A stretch of DNA of 64,000 nt from Haliclystus octoradiatus (lineage: Eukaryota > Cnidaria > Staurozoa > Stauromedusae > Haliclystidae). Below the pieces are notes generated by a model. It was not told the DNA's origin. It did no database searches and saw only the letters and a program-made list of their open reading frames with translations. The DNA lies in contig OU744446.1 in NCBI GenBank assembly GCA_916610825.1, forward strand, positions 36,061,833-36,125,832, in the 5' to 3' direction. Below, piece after piece: positions 46,690 through 61,840 of the stretch. The position numbers and the translations under genes were made by a program. Position 1 is the stretch's first letter; each line of letters opens with the position of its first letter.

Positions 46690-46760
46690 TTTAATAAGAG
46701 ACAAAGATGAGGCAAAGCTTTATTCCGTTACTAGAAGTTTCACTTCGGATTTGTAGGCAT
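46690..46760 (-). ncRNA. Decayed hammerhead 3' half
   Basis: Minus strand GUGAAACUUCUAGUAACGGA followed by the GCUUUGCCUCAUCUUUGUCU tail that also follows similar fragments at about 25640-25690 and 39790-39835. The CUGANGA box is lost. Confidence 0.45.
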
Positions 46761-47025
46761 AAGAAAGTCAATTATTTGTGTTTGATAACTTTTATCAGTT
46801 TTCGTTTGTTGTGTTTCGATTTTCTTGAATCCCAAGATCATTTTCTCCTTGGGATTATTTGATGTTTGTAAGAGGGATATTTTGATGAAATTTTTATAGT
46901 TACTTGAATAGTTTTGTTGTTTATATTATTTTATATATAGTTGCCTCAATTGAAATTGAAACCGGTGAAGTTAGTGAAAATAACATTTCTATGCCTATCT
47001 ATTTAGTATTTGAAATATTTGAATA

Positions 47026-47200
47026 CAGTGAAACCTATCATAACGGTCACCTCTATACAGCAGCCACCTGTCTATAGTGGTCTTCCTTGCAATGTCTAAA
47101 ATTGTGTTTTCTATTGAATCAAACCTGTATATAAGACCACCTGTCTATAGTGGTCAATTTATCTACCTCTAGTAGCTGGCTGTTATATACCGGTTTCATC
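47026..47200. mobile_element. MITE with CAGTGAAACC ends
   Basis: Left CAGTGAAACCTATCATAACG; right end CGGTTTCATC is an imperfect inverted match. ACCTGTCTATAGTGGTC occurs inside; a fragment with TATAGTGGCC is at 61215-61300. Confidence 0.6.
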
Positions 47201-49324
47201 GAAATCTGAAAGTTCAAAAATACTGAAATTACGAATTTCTTAAGAAAGCTTCAATACTGGTGTATTCTAAACTTTATTGTAAAAAGAAACCGTGTAATGG
47301 TATTGGTTGATTTTTAATTACTTGAAACGCAAATTGTACACATTTTGAGCATGGAATCATATGGAATGGATGATCTGAGATTTACGCTCCCCATCCCCTG
47401 GTTGGGCGTCCACACAGGGGGCTCTGGAATTGACAGCTAGGCAGAAACATAAGATTCTAACATTCTAATGGCAGAATACAGAGATTGTACTATATTAAGT
47501 TTTAGTTCTTATCATACCATTTAGAAGAAGAATTTCTAATGCTGTAGCTATATACTGGAAAGCTGTAAATCTTGCATGGCATTATATTACGCTTTTCATA
47601 TTCAACATAATAGTAGGTTCAATGGAGACACTTAATTATAGGTATTTTTAAAAAATTTGTAATTTCTGTTACTCTGTTATATAGAATGTCTATTCTCGTC
47701 TTCCTGCTCTTTGATGATCCCTGTCGATGTATACAGTATAACAGCTGCATAAATCTCAATATAGCTTCGGAATTGGGCGGAGATTAACTTAAGTCAACAA
47801 TCTTAGAAGCTTTGGATACTTTCAGGCTATATACATAGACTATACAGGTCTCTTCGGAGTTCAGAAGATCCATTGATCTAATTATAAGGATAACTAAATA
47901 GAATTATATCCCATTTTCTTTTTGTGGTGACATACGTTAACAAAAAGAAGTAAGAAACTGGCAAGGGAGTCCAACACATTTGTTTTGGCTCGGATCGGTT
48001 TTTTATCGTATAATTCCCTTATGGAACCAATTAACGGAAGACATTGTGACCTCTTCCTCCCTAGAAAATCTTAGTTTTAGATTGGATAAGTTTGACTTAA
48101 GTAGCTACTGTAAGCACTCTCATTAGGCTGCACATCAGTGTAAATTATACTAATATATAATTTCCCTTTACTTGCCTGTAAAAAATACATCTGATGGTTT
48201 ATTTTTTACAAATAAAAGATGAAATGAAATGAAATTTTCCGGTATTTCACAATCCGGCTCTAGCGCGTATAACGAGGGTCATATGAATTTGAAATGATGG
48301 ATGATGATGACCATGATAAATGTGAATTCATGAAACAAGCTAATTGTGATTCTATTAATACAATATCTCAATGGACTATGATAAGCACATGATTTACACG
48401 TTTACTTCCTATAATATTGTTATTTTTAATTTGAGATTAGAAAACTCCTACGTTTTCCTGCTGTTATAACTTCTTCACATTTAATCTTGTTTCGGATAAG
48501 AATAATGGAAACAGTTATCATAAGTCGTTATATTTAAAACCTCGTTATCTTTATTTTGCAACCCAGTTTAATTTTATCTACTGTATTTTTATTGCAAAAA
48601 CATTTCATGTTTTTTATATATCTTTCCCAAAGTAATAATAAATATAAATAAAAACTTCATAAATTAAATCCGGTAGCAGGGTACAATATATAGGAAATCT
48701 AGAAATCATTGTTTGAACATAGAGTTCCCTTCTATGTATATAACACGGTAAATAGGTAAAAAGTAACCTGAGAGCGCATCATGGCTACTTTATCGTGGTC
48801 TAACAATTATTCTTTATTTCTGCTTAATAACCCCTTGATATTGCATGCATTCGAATAATGGGAAGTTGAGAGAAATGATGCATAATTTAAACGCGGTAGA
48901 AATATCCTGAGAATGTATGTATTTGACGCTTAATGGAAACCATCTGTGGTATAATAGTGCTGTTTGATTATAAAAATTATGATATAAAAAGGGATATGAT
49001 ATCAATAGTTGTTGACTAAAAAATGTGTAGAATCTCAGTCAAGTAATTCATGTATATTTTCAAATTAAGAATAGCAAAAATTTCAAAAACTCCTAAAATT
49101 TCATCTTCACATATACAAATCACAAAAATACCTGTTAGAATATTAATTATTTCTATATGCTGCACATATGTAGAGCATAGATCTATATGTCATCATCTTT
49201 GACAAATTGAAGTTACAACACGAAAAAGAAGAGTTCTTTTTCAGGAAAACGTTGGACTTCTAGAAGTTATGTATATACAGAACTATAATTATAGTTGAAA
49301 ATAGTTGAACATTAGACATTCATT

Positions 49325-49364
49325 TTGCTACTTAAAGTTTCACGCCTTAGTGATCATCAGGCAA
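49325..49364 (-). ncRNA. Hammerhead-like motif, left of back-to-back pair
   Basis: Minus strand: UUGC | CUGAUGA | UCACUAAGGCGU | GAAA | CUU-U-AAG | UA, then GCAA. Core boxes, stem I and stem III are perfect; stem II has one mismatch. Confidence 0.62.
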
Positions 49365-49390
49365 TTTAGGAATAAATTGCCAGAAATACA

Positions 49391-49431
49391 TTGCCTGATG
49401 ATCGCTTTAGACGTGAAACTTTAAGTAGCAA
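49391..49431 (+). ncRNA. Hammerhead-like motif, right of back-to-back pair
   Basis: Plus strand: UUGC | CUGAUGA | UCGCUUUAGACGU | GAAA | CUU-U-AAG | UA, then GCAA. Boxes and stems I and III are perfect; stem II is weak (2 bp). The pair sits in an inverted repeat extending over about 49299-49455. Confidence 0.6.
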
Positions 49432-51009
49432 AATGAATGTCTAATTTTTGACAATTTTGAATTATATTACACGCTCTGTTGTATAGCATTGAGCACTATT
49501 ACATTCAGTAAAGACAAATAATAAATATATTTATATATTTATTCATTTATTTAGAACTATAATTAGTTATAAATTTATACCGCCATGGCATTTCTAATCA
49601 TGTCAAGGATATGAGATTACTGTATCTGACGCCCCGACGCTCAAGATAATAATACTGAGTGATAACAAGATATTGATCTGAGCTATTAAATATGATTGTG
49701 ATTACTAAATTACTTCACAATAGAGATAAGTGATTTAATATACCATTGATACCATTTTTGTACAGTTGAGTCTTGAGCTCTAGGGTATATAACAGAGATA
49801 TACGGAGTCAGAATTTTTATACGCCGAATCCGAAAAGTCCATATAGAAGCGTCTGACTCCGGCTCAAAAAATTTAAGAAAAATGGACTGCAGCTCCAACT
49901 ACGTCTCCAAAGCTTTTCCAGAAAAGCTCCTGTAATTTGAGTCCAAAAATTAGTTTATCAACCCACTGAAGATTAAACACAACTAAAGATTAAGCAGCCA
50001 ATACGACCTCCATGTAGAATAGCCATATAATTTCACCTTTACAATACTTATTGAAAATATTACCATAATTACATTCTAGACTCCGGCTTCTGCTCCTGAC
50101 TGGTTAAACACTCACTCCAATCAAGCTCATGTTGAAATGCAAATACTCTTGTTGTAGTCGGAGTTTGACTCCGGCTCCGGTACACCTCTGGTATACCATA
50201 TAACTCATTCCTGGGTATACAAACGTCAATACAGGGGTGAACGATTCTGTCTGAGAAAGGGATTAAAAATTTCCAACCACTTGAACTTGAAATGATAACT
50301 CAGAATTGTATTAACTTTAAACCTCAAAATTTGATTTTTCAGATCTTTTACAGATAAACAATCGAAATTGAATTGTTTCATTTGCCGGAATCCTAGCCTA
50401 TACCTCTCAGAGCAAATAAAACATATGTGAGCCCACTTGAAGCTGTTTCATCGGTTTTGAATTCCCAATCTGCACCAACTATACGATAGAAAAGGTTCAG
50501 AGGTACTTTACAAGAATAATGAGACCTTCAAGAGTAGACAGTGTTCATTACAAGTCCTAGCATGAAAGACTAAAGTTATCTGTAACAGCGAATTATCAGA
50601 GAGCAGCAAAGTTAAGTATGATAATTAACTTTAATGTTTAAGTTAACGCACACCATTGTATACGTATAGACATAAATGCACTATGCTATTTTGACACGGT
50701 AACCTGCATTAACACTTTGTGGACGTCTAAATGATGTATAATATACTACACCTATATACAAACCATCTGGAATCCTATCGACTTTTGAAATATCATGTAT
50801 GTTGAGGCCAAGATCATCTATAGTAAATCATCGATATTACCTTATTGAAATTTGCGATTAATAAAATGGATGGTACATCAAGTTAAAAGAAGCCGTTGAA
50901 CTATCAAATTCCTTTTTAGAGGTCACTGTATTGAGCCTCGAAGGTAGAAAGTATCTAGAGGAAAGAAATCACAAGAAAAAGCAATTGCGTTTGAATGTAT
51001 CGAAGAGAA

Positions 51010-51400
51010 AACCCCCGGGGGAGGGGGGGTAACTCCAAGTGACGCATTGATGGGGGGTGCCATTTTGGAAAAATGTGAAGTACCCGAGAAGTCCCGAAAA
51101 TCCCCTTTAAGAGCTACCCAACTTGTTTTAAAAACTTGAAGATGCCACCCAAAAGACCAAGGAGGGTACTTCCAGATAGGCTTATGAGGAAATGTTCCAT
51201 TTTTATGTAAAAATTCAAATCCAGTTTTCAGTTTTCAGCCTTCAAATTCAGTTTTTTCCCAAATTCTCTAGAAAATCGAAATAGGACCCAAAACGTTTAA
51301 TATTCCAAAATTTCCTACCCAAAAAGTATATTTCTCAGCTGGAATATGGACCCAAAAAAGTGGCACGTCCCTGTATTCTGCGGCAGTATGGGAGTTACCC
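51010..51400. mobile_element. Diverged GC-rich-ended repeat
   Basis: Begins CCCCCGGGGGAGGGGGGGTA and ends GTGGCACGTCC..TATGGGAGTTACCC. It shares the CGGGGG..GTAACTTCC-type ends of the MITEs at 2570 and 41880. Related GC-rich ends occur at 21460, 30362 and 62860. Confidence 0.5.
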
Positions 51401-51484
51401 ATAGTCATTCCCATCGCCAGCAAGAGAATATCGTATTTAACTGGTCTTGAACAGTTTATTTCCTTTTATAATTCCAGATCTTCA

Positions 51485-53076
<1,592 letters not shown>

Positions 53077-53140
53077 AAAATTTATGTTTATCTAATAGCA
53101 GATAATATAGGGCTCTATGTCTTCATTTGACAGAGCGGTA

Positions 53141-54709
<1,569 letters not shown>

Positions 54710-55483
54710 ATGGGTGACAGAGACTTGCTTATTCAAAAAGCCAAGCTTGCTGAACAGGCGGAAAGGTATGACGATATGGCTGAAGCAATGAAAAAAGTTA
54801 CAGAGGGCGTTGGAACGTTATCAGGTGAGGAAAGAAATCTGCTTTCTGTTGCTTATAAAAACATAGTTGGTGCAAGAAGATCATCGTGGAGAGTTATTTC
54901 AAGTATTTTGGATAAATGTAGCGGCGAGGAAAATGAAAAAAAGAAGGAAATGTCAAAAGAATACCTCACGAAAATCGAGAAAGAACTCGAAGATATTTGC
55001 CATGAAGTTTTACAATTACTTGACTCACACCTTATAACAGCACAAGATGCTGATGTGAAAACAGCACCAGAAGCAGAAGCAGCCGTTTTCTATTTGAAAA
55101 TGAAAGGTGATTACTATCGTTATTTGGCTGAAGTTGCCGGCCCATCAAAACGAGAAGACGTTATTGAAGAGTCAAATAAAGCGTACGACCGTGCTGTCAA
55201 ACTTAGTGCTGAACACATGAGGTCAACAAGCCCTATTCGACTCGGTTTAGCATTGAATTATTCAGTTTTTCATTACGAAATCCGTAACAACCATGCCGAT
55301 GCTTGTAAATTAGCTAAAGAAGCATTTGATGAAGCTATTGCTGAATTGGATAGTTTACCAGAAGATTGCTACAAAGATTCAACATTAATCATGCAACTTC
55401 TTCGAGATAATCTCACACTTTGGACATCAGACAGCAACGAAAATCAGGGAGATGATAATGACGATGATCAAGAAGGAAATTAG
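54710..55483 (+). CDS. 14-3-3 protein (257 aa), intronless
   Basis: 14-3-3 proteins are dimeric cytosolic adaptors that bind phospho-Ser/Thr motifs. The ORF covers the whole family length. The N-terminus [20 protein letters not shown] and signature [10 protein letters not shown] (42-51) are present, as are phosphopeptide-binding residues K50, R57, R61, R137, Y138 and N183. Other matches are [11 protein letters not shown] and [10 protein letters not shown], and the second signature [20 protein letters not shown] precedes a typical acidic tail (DDNDDDQ). Compared with usual isoforms it has a divergent 31-40 region ([10 protein letters not shown]), a few extra residues around 110-122 and several unusual substitutions. 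No intron interrupts it and a short A8 tract follows an AATAAA at about 55577, so it could be a retrocopy under selection or a naturally intronless gene. Confidence 0.96.
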   Translation: MGDRDLLIQKAKLAEQAERYDDMAEAMKKVTEGVGTLSGEERNLLSVAYKNIVGARRSSWRVISSILDKCSGEENEKKKEMSKEYLTKIEKELEDICHEVLQLLDSHLITAQDADVKTAPEAEAAVFYLKMKGDYYRYLAEVAGPSKREDVIEESNKAYDRAVKLSAEHMRSTSPIRLGLALNYSVFHYEIRNNHADACKLAKEAFDEAIAELDSLPEDCYKDSTLIMQLLRDNLTLWTSDSNENQGDDNDDDQEGN

Positions 55484-55602
55484 TACAAAAAACAAACAAT
55501 TCTTAGCAACAAAAATGACTGACCACATTTTGTGGGTTACTCAAATATGGAACATATAATTCCAATTTGATATATAATAAAAGCTGATTTTAAAAAAAAG
55601 GA
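55484..55602 (+). other. 3' UTR of the 14-3-3 gene with poly(A) signal
   Basis: AATAAA near 55577-55582 and an A8 run about 10 nt later (about 55592-55599) mark the likely cleavage region or a retrocopy poly(A) remnant. Confidence 0.5.
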
Positions 55603-57355
55603 ACTGTTTTGTTGGTCGGTGAGTAAACCATTATGATATTGAAACATTTTTGCAAGGATCTTTCAAGGACTGGACAGTTGATATATAGCATGTGAAATTT
55701 TTGTCTAACTAGAAATAATTCCGCTTGTTTTCTCCTTTTAGTTAGATTAATATGTGTATGTATTGAGCAAGTGAGTAGGTTTTTGAGACACGAATTGTAA
55801 ATTACTTTGATTTTGCTGTCGTAATTTTGAAAAGAGTATTTCTGTTGTGGATATTTTCAACAAAACTTTACATCTGAATGTCTAATTATCTTCTAAAAAG
55901 GTTGGTTGGTTTACTTAACTTAAAAGTGTACAAATTTGTCATCTGTTAAAATTTTTTTGTTGTTTTCATTATCTTAAAATATTGAAGCTTGAGTTGTTTT
56001 CTTTTGTTGGTATGCTCAATCTATGTTTATAATCATTGTCTGAGGAGAGATTGTACAAAGAGAGAAAAATATGAAAATATGCCACACCCATCTCTGCTGT
56101 AATACATTAACCTATTAACTAAAATACAATAAATTTGTGGTTCAACCATATGTATATACCCACTAATATTCCTAGTAATATAACTAAATACAATCTCTTT
56201 ACAACATGCAGTTAATTTCAGCATGTCGAAGATGCAATGAAGTTTATTTTCTCAATTTGAGCCCCCCAACATTTTTGAAATGTGTTTTTTTACAGTAATA
56301 AGTGCTAGTATTGAGTGTGACTTCAGTCGTATACTATTCTGTGAACGTGGTACGTTTTCTGTGAATTTGATTTGTTAACATAATATATGCTGTGAAGTAT
56401 GAAGTATAAACGTATTCTGTACTCTAATGTACAGAGTACAGTATAACCCGCTTAAATGCATCCTAAAACAGTAGGCCTATAACTCACTTGAATGCAAGTC
56501 AAAATTACCAAATCTTTTTATTGCCTTTATCCAAATATGGGCTTAGGTATTGGAATTGTATATTTTAAATATAATATAATAATATTATAAATCAAGCATC
56601 AACACTTTATTGTGCAATATGGGCTATCTAAACACCAGTGCTGTGATGAGGCTCGCTATAGGTGACCTCTTATGCCTTCCTGGATGCCTCAGGATGCAAC
56701 ACCCATGTTTATGTTACCCCTAATGCACAGAAAGTGAGAAATGTTTAATATCTGCTTTCCAGTTTACATGAACTCAAAGTCAGGTTTTAAGATAAGCAGG
56801 ATTTTGCTAATCCAAATTGTGCCTGAACAGTTTATACTGTAGTAGCGTTTTGTTTATAATTTGGTAACATCTACGGCCTTTAGATATTCTAATTTGAAGC
56901 AATTTGCTCCAACGATTTGTTGGTATGTAACAGCAAAAAGGTTCAGATATTAGAACAAGTTATTTTTATATTATAACCTTTCTTTCAGCTGCATAGCATC
57001 TAGCCTGCATGCAGACCTACTGTTTCCTTTGTAACGTAGGGTCTATGCAGAAACGCTGCCAAAATGGAAGTTCATTCTCCCTGTGGCTTATCAAAAACTG
57101 GTAAGACCAATCAGCAACAATCGAATCGAATTCTTTTTTGTCATTGCTTAATCATTTGAAGTTTGTACCAATTCATACAATACATTTGTTTTTACTTCAT
57201 TCTTCATTGTGAGTTGTGACTTCAATATAAACATGTATGTTTAAATTTTTGATAAAATGAATATGACTCTTGCACAAAGTGGTTTTGTTCTAGCATGCAT
57301 AACTTTGACGAGATAAATTTTTTCAAATTTAGTCATTGGATGTGATTATGAAAGA
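55603..57355. other. Intergenic with one MITE
   Basis: No gene recognised. Holds the CAGTATAACC element at 56439-56839 and GCATGCAGAC-type short motifs near 57005. Confidence 0.5.
56439..56839. mobile_element. MITE with CAGTATAACCCGCTTA ends and TA target
   Basis: CAGTATAACCCGCTTAAATG on the left, ..GTTTATACTG on the right, flanked by TA on both sides. Related to 9623-9807. Confidence 0.6.
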
Positions 57356-58198
57356 TAGGGATGCACCGAAATTCCGTTTCGGCATAAAATTACGGCATTC
57401 CGGTCGTTTTTCCGGCATTTCGGTTTGGCCGAAATTTGACCTTCAGTTTCGGCCGTTTCGGTTATTTCGGCCATTTTTTATAAACACATAAAATGTAACA
57501 TTTAATCATATTTGATAACATAAATCAAAATAATAATTGATTCCATCCAGTTTTCGATGCATCATAAAGCCTTTACTGTCTTGAATAAGTCTTGAAATGG
57601 AATCCTACGAAGTTTTCCGCCGATCGCAGCCATTTTATTGTTTTGCCTCATTTTCAAAAAAACCTCGCTTTCAAATAAATCATCAGACCATGTGCTCAAA
57701 TAAATTGGACGGACATGTTTGGTGCATGAAAATTATGTTTCCTTCGGATCAAAACATGTACTTTAAACAATGTTAATATACACTATGGAGGTTTCCAATA
57801 AAATTTGCATTAAATGATCATATTAAACAATGTTGGATTAATTTAATCGTCTATTTTATCCTAAATGAACAAAAATATTGTTATTTTTAACCTTCGATTT
57901 ATTTTACGAAGTAGTACTACTGGAGTGGAGAAGAGATAAAATGATTGCCTTGTATGATTAAACATGAAATCAAAAGGGAGCAATCATTTGTATAGATGGT
58001 CAATTTGTTTTAAAAAAATTTCTATATTCCAAAGTAAGCAATTTCAACTCGTTTTTAGTGATCAAATGTTGCATAAGCACTTCAAACAAAAGAAAAAAAT
58101 TGCTGAAACTAAACCAAAATTCGGCCGAATTCCGGCCGATCATACCGGCATTTTCGGTTTTTCGGCCACAGCCGGAATAGCGTTCCGGTGCATCCCTA
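57356..58198. mobile_element. 843-bp non-autonomous hAT element
   Basis: TAGGGATGCACCGAAATTCC at the left end and CGTTCCGGTGCATCCCTA at the right, flanked on both sides by ATGAAAGA, a perfect 8-bp target duplication. Sub-terminal regions are dense in CGGCCGAAAT-type motifs. There is no transposase ORF. Confidence 0.93.
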
Positions 58199-58643
58199 AT
58201 GAAAGATGTTCAGAAGTTAAGCGGAGGTCTGATGTGTAAACAAAAGAAAATACTTCCAAAAAAGTTTACGATACCTTTAAAGGGTCAAACAAGACACCTT
58301 TAGCTTTCGTATAAGGTTTTGAAATTGCATCTTGTAGCTTTTTATTTACTTCTATTTACTTCATATTATTTAAGTGACATGATATTTCAGCTGTGAATTT
58401 TGATAAGAAACTTTTTAATATTAAAACATTTTATTTTAATGGTGTGGGATGACAATCCTAGCATGCAGTTTGAATGTTGTTATTTGAAGATTATAAAATT
58501 AAAACACAAGACTCTCAGTCTCAGAATCCCTTATTTTATCTACCATCATGCACATCACCTCAAATATACTGGTTCAAAGCTTGAATACTACTTTCAATAC
58601 TAAAATACAATTTCCATTAAAAAGTGCTGGACTTGCCATATAA

Positions 58644-58839
58644 AGGGGCAAAATTGACCGGCGACCGCTGCGAGATCAATTTGAATTTATGCTTAGCGTA
58701 ATTCAACCGTCTCGCTTTGAAACTCTTGTTATACGCAAGCCTAATCTGTAATAAATTCATGTCAACAATGAACATTGTGTTATAAACAATAAACATGCAC
58801 GTGATCCTAAGTGGGTAGCGCCTGTCGGTCATTTTTAGG
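58644..58839. mobile_element. TTAA-type MITE, copy 3
   Basis: Starts AGGGGCAAAATTGACCGG and carries the same interior as 6503-6701 (TTTATGCTTAGCGTAATTCA). Its TTAA flanks and right end are mutated. Confidence 0.7.
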
Positions 58840-59732
58840 AGATGCGGGGGCATGATATAAGATTCATTCCAAGGGTTATTGTCCACTATTGTCATAAAGT
58901 ATGATAAAAATTGCACCTTTTATCAACTGTTTAACTTCCACGGAAAATAATGAAATTTATTTTTCTTCTGCTTATACAACTTGAAAGCTGTTTATCACAT
59001 AGACTGCTGACGAAAATATGCAATGTGGGGGACAGAGATGGCTGACACAAAGGACTTATCGTTTGAACGCTCGTCTTATTGACAATTTCAAAATTATTTG
59101 ATGTTTCCAGTTTCTTATTTCAAACTCTTTTGCAATCCAAACTCTAGACAATATGTCCTCAATGTCATATGAAGATAGTTTAAATAGGATTTTTCAGCCA
59201 GCGATTCGAGATTTATTCGTAAGATGACAATAATTTTCAAAATAATTTGTTAATAATTTAAAATCGCACTGAGGTACAAGGAAAGATAAAAATAAGAAAA
59301 TAATTATTATGTACCCTTGAATATGATTGAAAAACAAATATGTTATCACAAGGATGCAATTTGAGACTGGAAGTCATCAATATGGCTTTAAATTTTTTGT
59401 GGTTTTCAAGCTGTTGTTTTGTCCGTTGCGTCAGCTATTATGAATGTCCATGGTCGATACGTTTCTTTGATGAAGTCTGTCAATGGAATCACTAGTTTAT
59501 GTATGTCTATGATTTCTCTGCATGATTCTGAATATGAGCTAACCTTCTGGGATACTCAGTTCCAGAATCCCCCATTTTATCGAACAATGAACTGACATAA
59601 TGCAGTATCTGTATTTATAGAATTAATAGTCGAATTTTAAAGATTTAAACCATTTAATGCGTCTTAATTTGGATTAGAAATAATGATCCCCAACTATGTA
59701 GAAGAGATGCTTGTAATAAAAGTAGTAATATG

Positions 59733-60092
59733 GACGGTGTCGCCCTACCGAAGGCACCCGTACCACTCCTCTATTTCTAGAGAAGTGGCTCTTTTCGCTA
59801 AGAGCAATGATGTTAAACGCTCCTTAGATCTCAGCCGCGACACTGCAGATCAATTTCAACAGATTTCATGGCAGATAGGCCTTGATTGTCAATGCGCAAC
59901 GATGCGCCGCAGCTACTCACAATGCAATTCCTTCTGAACCATTCCATCCGCCATCCTTAGATGGTACTCATTTGATATTTCAGATAAAGTTAAGGCTGAG
60001 TTGACCTGAGGGGGATTTGAACCACAGTCGATCAGATATGATACGATCTGAAGTTCGGTTGCTCTGCCAACTGAGCTAATCACCCCTCGCCA
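59733..60092 (-). mobile_element. tRNA-derived SINE, best-preserved head
   Basis: Minus strand: GGGGTGATTAGCTCAGTTGG (acceptor and A box), GTGGTTCAAATCCCCC (B box), then the body ending GTAGGGCGACACCGTC. Confidence 0.82.
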
Positions 60093-60132
60093 GATATTAT
60101 GAGCTAATCACCCCCTGAGCTAATCACCCCTC
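60081..60132. repeat. Triplicated SINE 5' end
   Basis: GAGCTAATCACCCC occurs three times within 52 nt at the 5' (tRNA-head) boundary of the SINE. Confidence 0.8.
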
Positions 60133-60139
60133 ATATTCA

Positions 60140-61690
60140 ATCACCAGATGCTTGTGAACGCACAAATGCATACAGATATCATTTATGATCAGAATCAATT
60201 GGTAACAATTCTTCTACTTTTAGTCGTATATATTCAATTTAGAACTTGAGGACAAAGAAACTGTATTTTCTTGTCTATACTTGCAATTAGAAATGCTTAT
60301 TATCTCATTTATCTGTAATCGACTAATCTTAATTATTTTCCGCACAAAACAGTTTCTATCAAATTAGCAGATCAGTACAGAACAATCCAGGATTAGATAT
60401 GAAAAAATATAAGTGGCTGCTCCTTGGGCTCTAGTTGTTGCAGATATGACAATTTTCAGACTTTTGGCGGATGTCAGACTATTTCCTCATTGTGAACTCT
60501 AGTTATTGCCTTTGCCCCATTGAAATAGATTACATGTAATCTAGATATACTTGATTCCAGACTATGTGTGAAATTTGGGGTTGAATTTTGTAATGCTCCA
60601 TAGTTTTGAAGAATTGATCTCAAAATTGCAGAAATTTGACTAAGTTGGAGGCAAGATGCATGGATTCAAAACATAAAAAATATGAAGTCTGAAAATAATA
60701 AATTTTGAATAGGAAAATAATCATGATAAGATTGGAAACCTAATTTTGTGCTGGCCTTCCGAGAAGCAGGTTCCCAGGATCCCGCACTTTGTGACAGCCC
60801 ATTTCTACCTTCCAATGTTTGCTTAATTATGGGTTGATAAGTCGATCCATTTTCGGACTTTGTATAGGGGCTTATTTGAAATATTTTGGAGCCAGGCACT
60901 GATGAAAGTAGGAATCCTATAATTCTAGACTCAATAATTTTATGATTTATTGGTCAAACTTAAACAACAACATGAAAAAAACTTACATTTTTGGAACTGG
61001 TCCCAGAGTCAAACACTTCTGTATGGACTTCATTCAGTTTCGGAGTAAATTTTTTTGACCCAGTGACCTAAATAATCTTTTTAGTAGTCCTAATATTATT
61101 GATTCCACTCAATGATAAAACTTAGAACTGTTGCTTCACAGCACTCATACAATCTAATCTATCACAGCTTTACTCAAGTTATTGTCTTTTAGCGATTGGA
61201 TTAGCACTACATGCAAACCTGCTATAAAAGCTACCTGTGTATAGTGGCCGGTCACTTCTGAGTAACGTGAAAAATTGAGAACACCTGTCTATAGTGGTAA
61301 ATTTATCCATCCCTATTATATTACATGTGGATGTTATATACAGTTATCAAAGTGAACTTTTCAAATCTGCTATGTAGTATAAAGCAATGTACATGAATAT
61401 AATTTCCCTATTTTTAACCAAATCACTTTATTGATTTGTTATCATAAATAAAAAAATTGAAAATTATCAATGGTGGTCACTTGAAACTAGAATGCACTGA
61501 AATCTCTTTATTTGGTGGAGTGTTCTACGACTTATTGCACATTTGTGCATCCATTGCAGTATCCGCATCTGACATTGAGTCACATATACAATGTTTAAAA
61601 TTATTGACACTCCTGAACGATACTGAACAGGGATTCAATATAACGTACCTTCCTTTATTGAGCATAGAGTTTAATACAATGTGATCTCAT
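60140..61690. other. Intergenic, nothing recognised
   Basis: Only a fragment of the TATAGTGG repeat (61215-61300) is visible. Short open frames have no recognisable motif. Confidence 0.5.
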
Positions 61691-61698
61691 TACATGAG

Positions 61699-61840
61699 TA
61701 TAACATGATATAACATACATAACATAATATAACATACATAACATAATATAACATACATAACATAATATAACATACATAACATAATATAACATACATAACA
61801 TAATATAACATACATCACATATATAACATACATACATAAT
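61699..61840. repeat. 19-bp minisatellite (AACATAATATAACATACAT)
   Basis: About seven head-to-tail copies, nearly perfect, with shorter degenerate units at both ends. Confidence 0.9.

Larger units (their letters stand above)
45350..51480. other. Gene-poor intergenic region
   Basis: About 6 kb with no recognisable gene. It contains decayed hammerhead 3' halves (46690-46760), the MITE at 47026-47200, a back-to-back hammerhead pair (49.3 kb) and a GC-rich-ended repeat (51010-51400). Confidence 0.6.
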
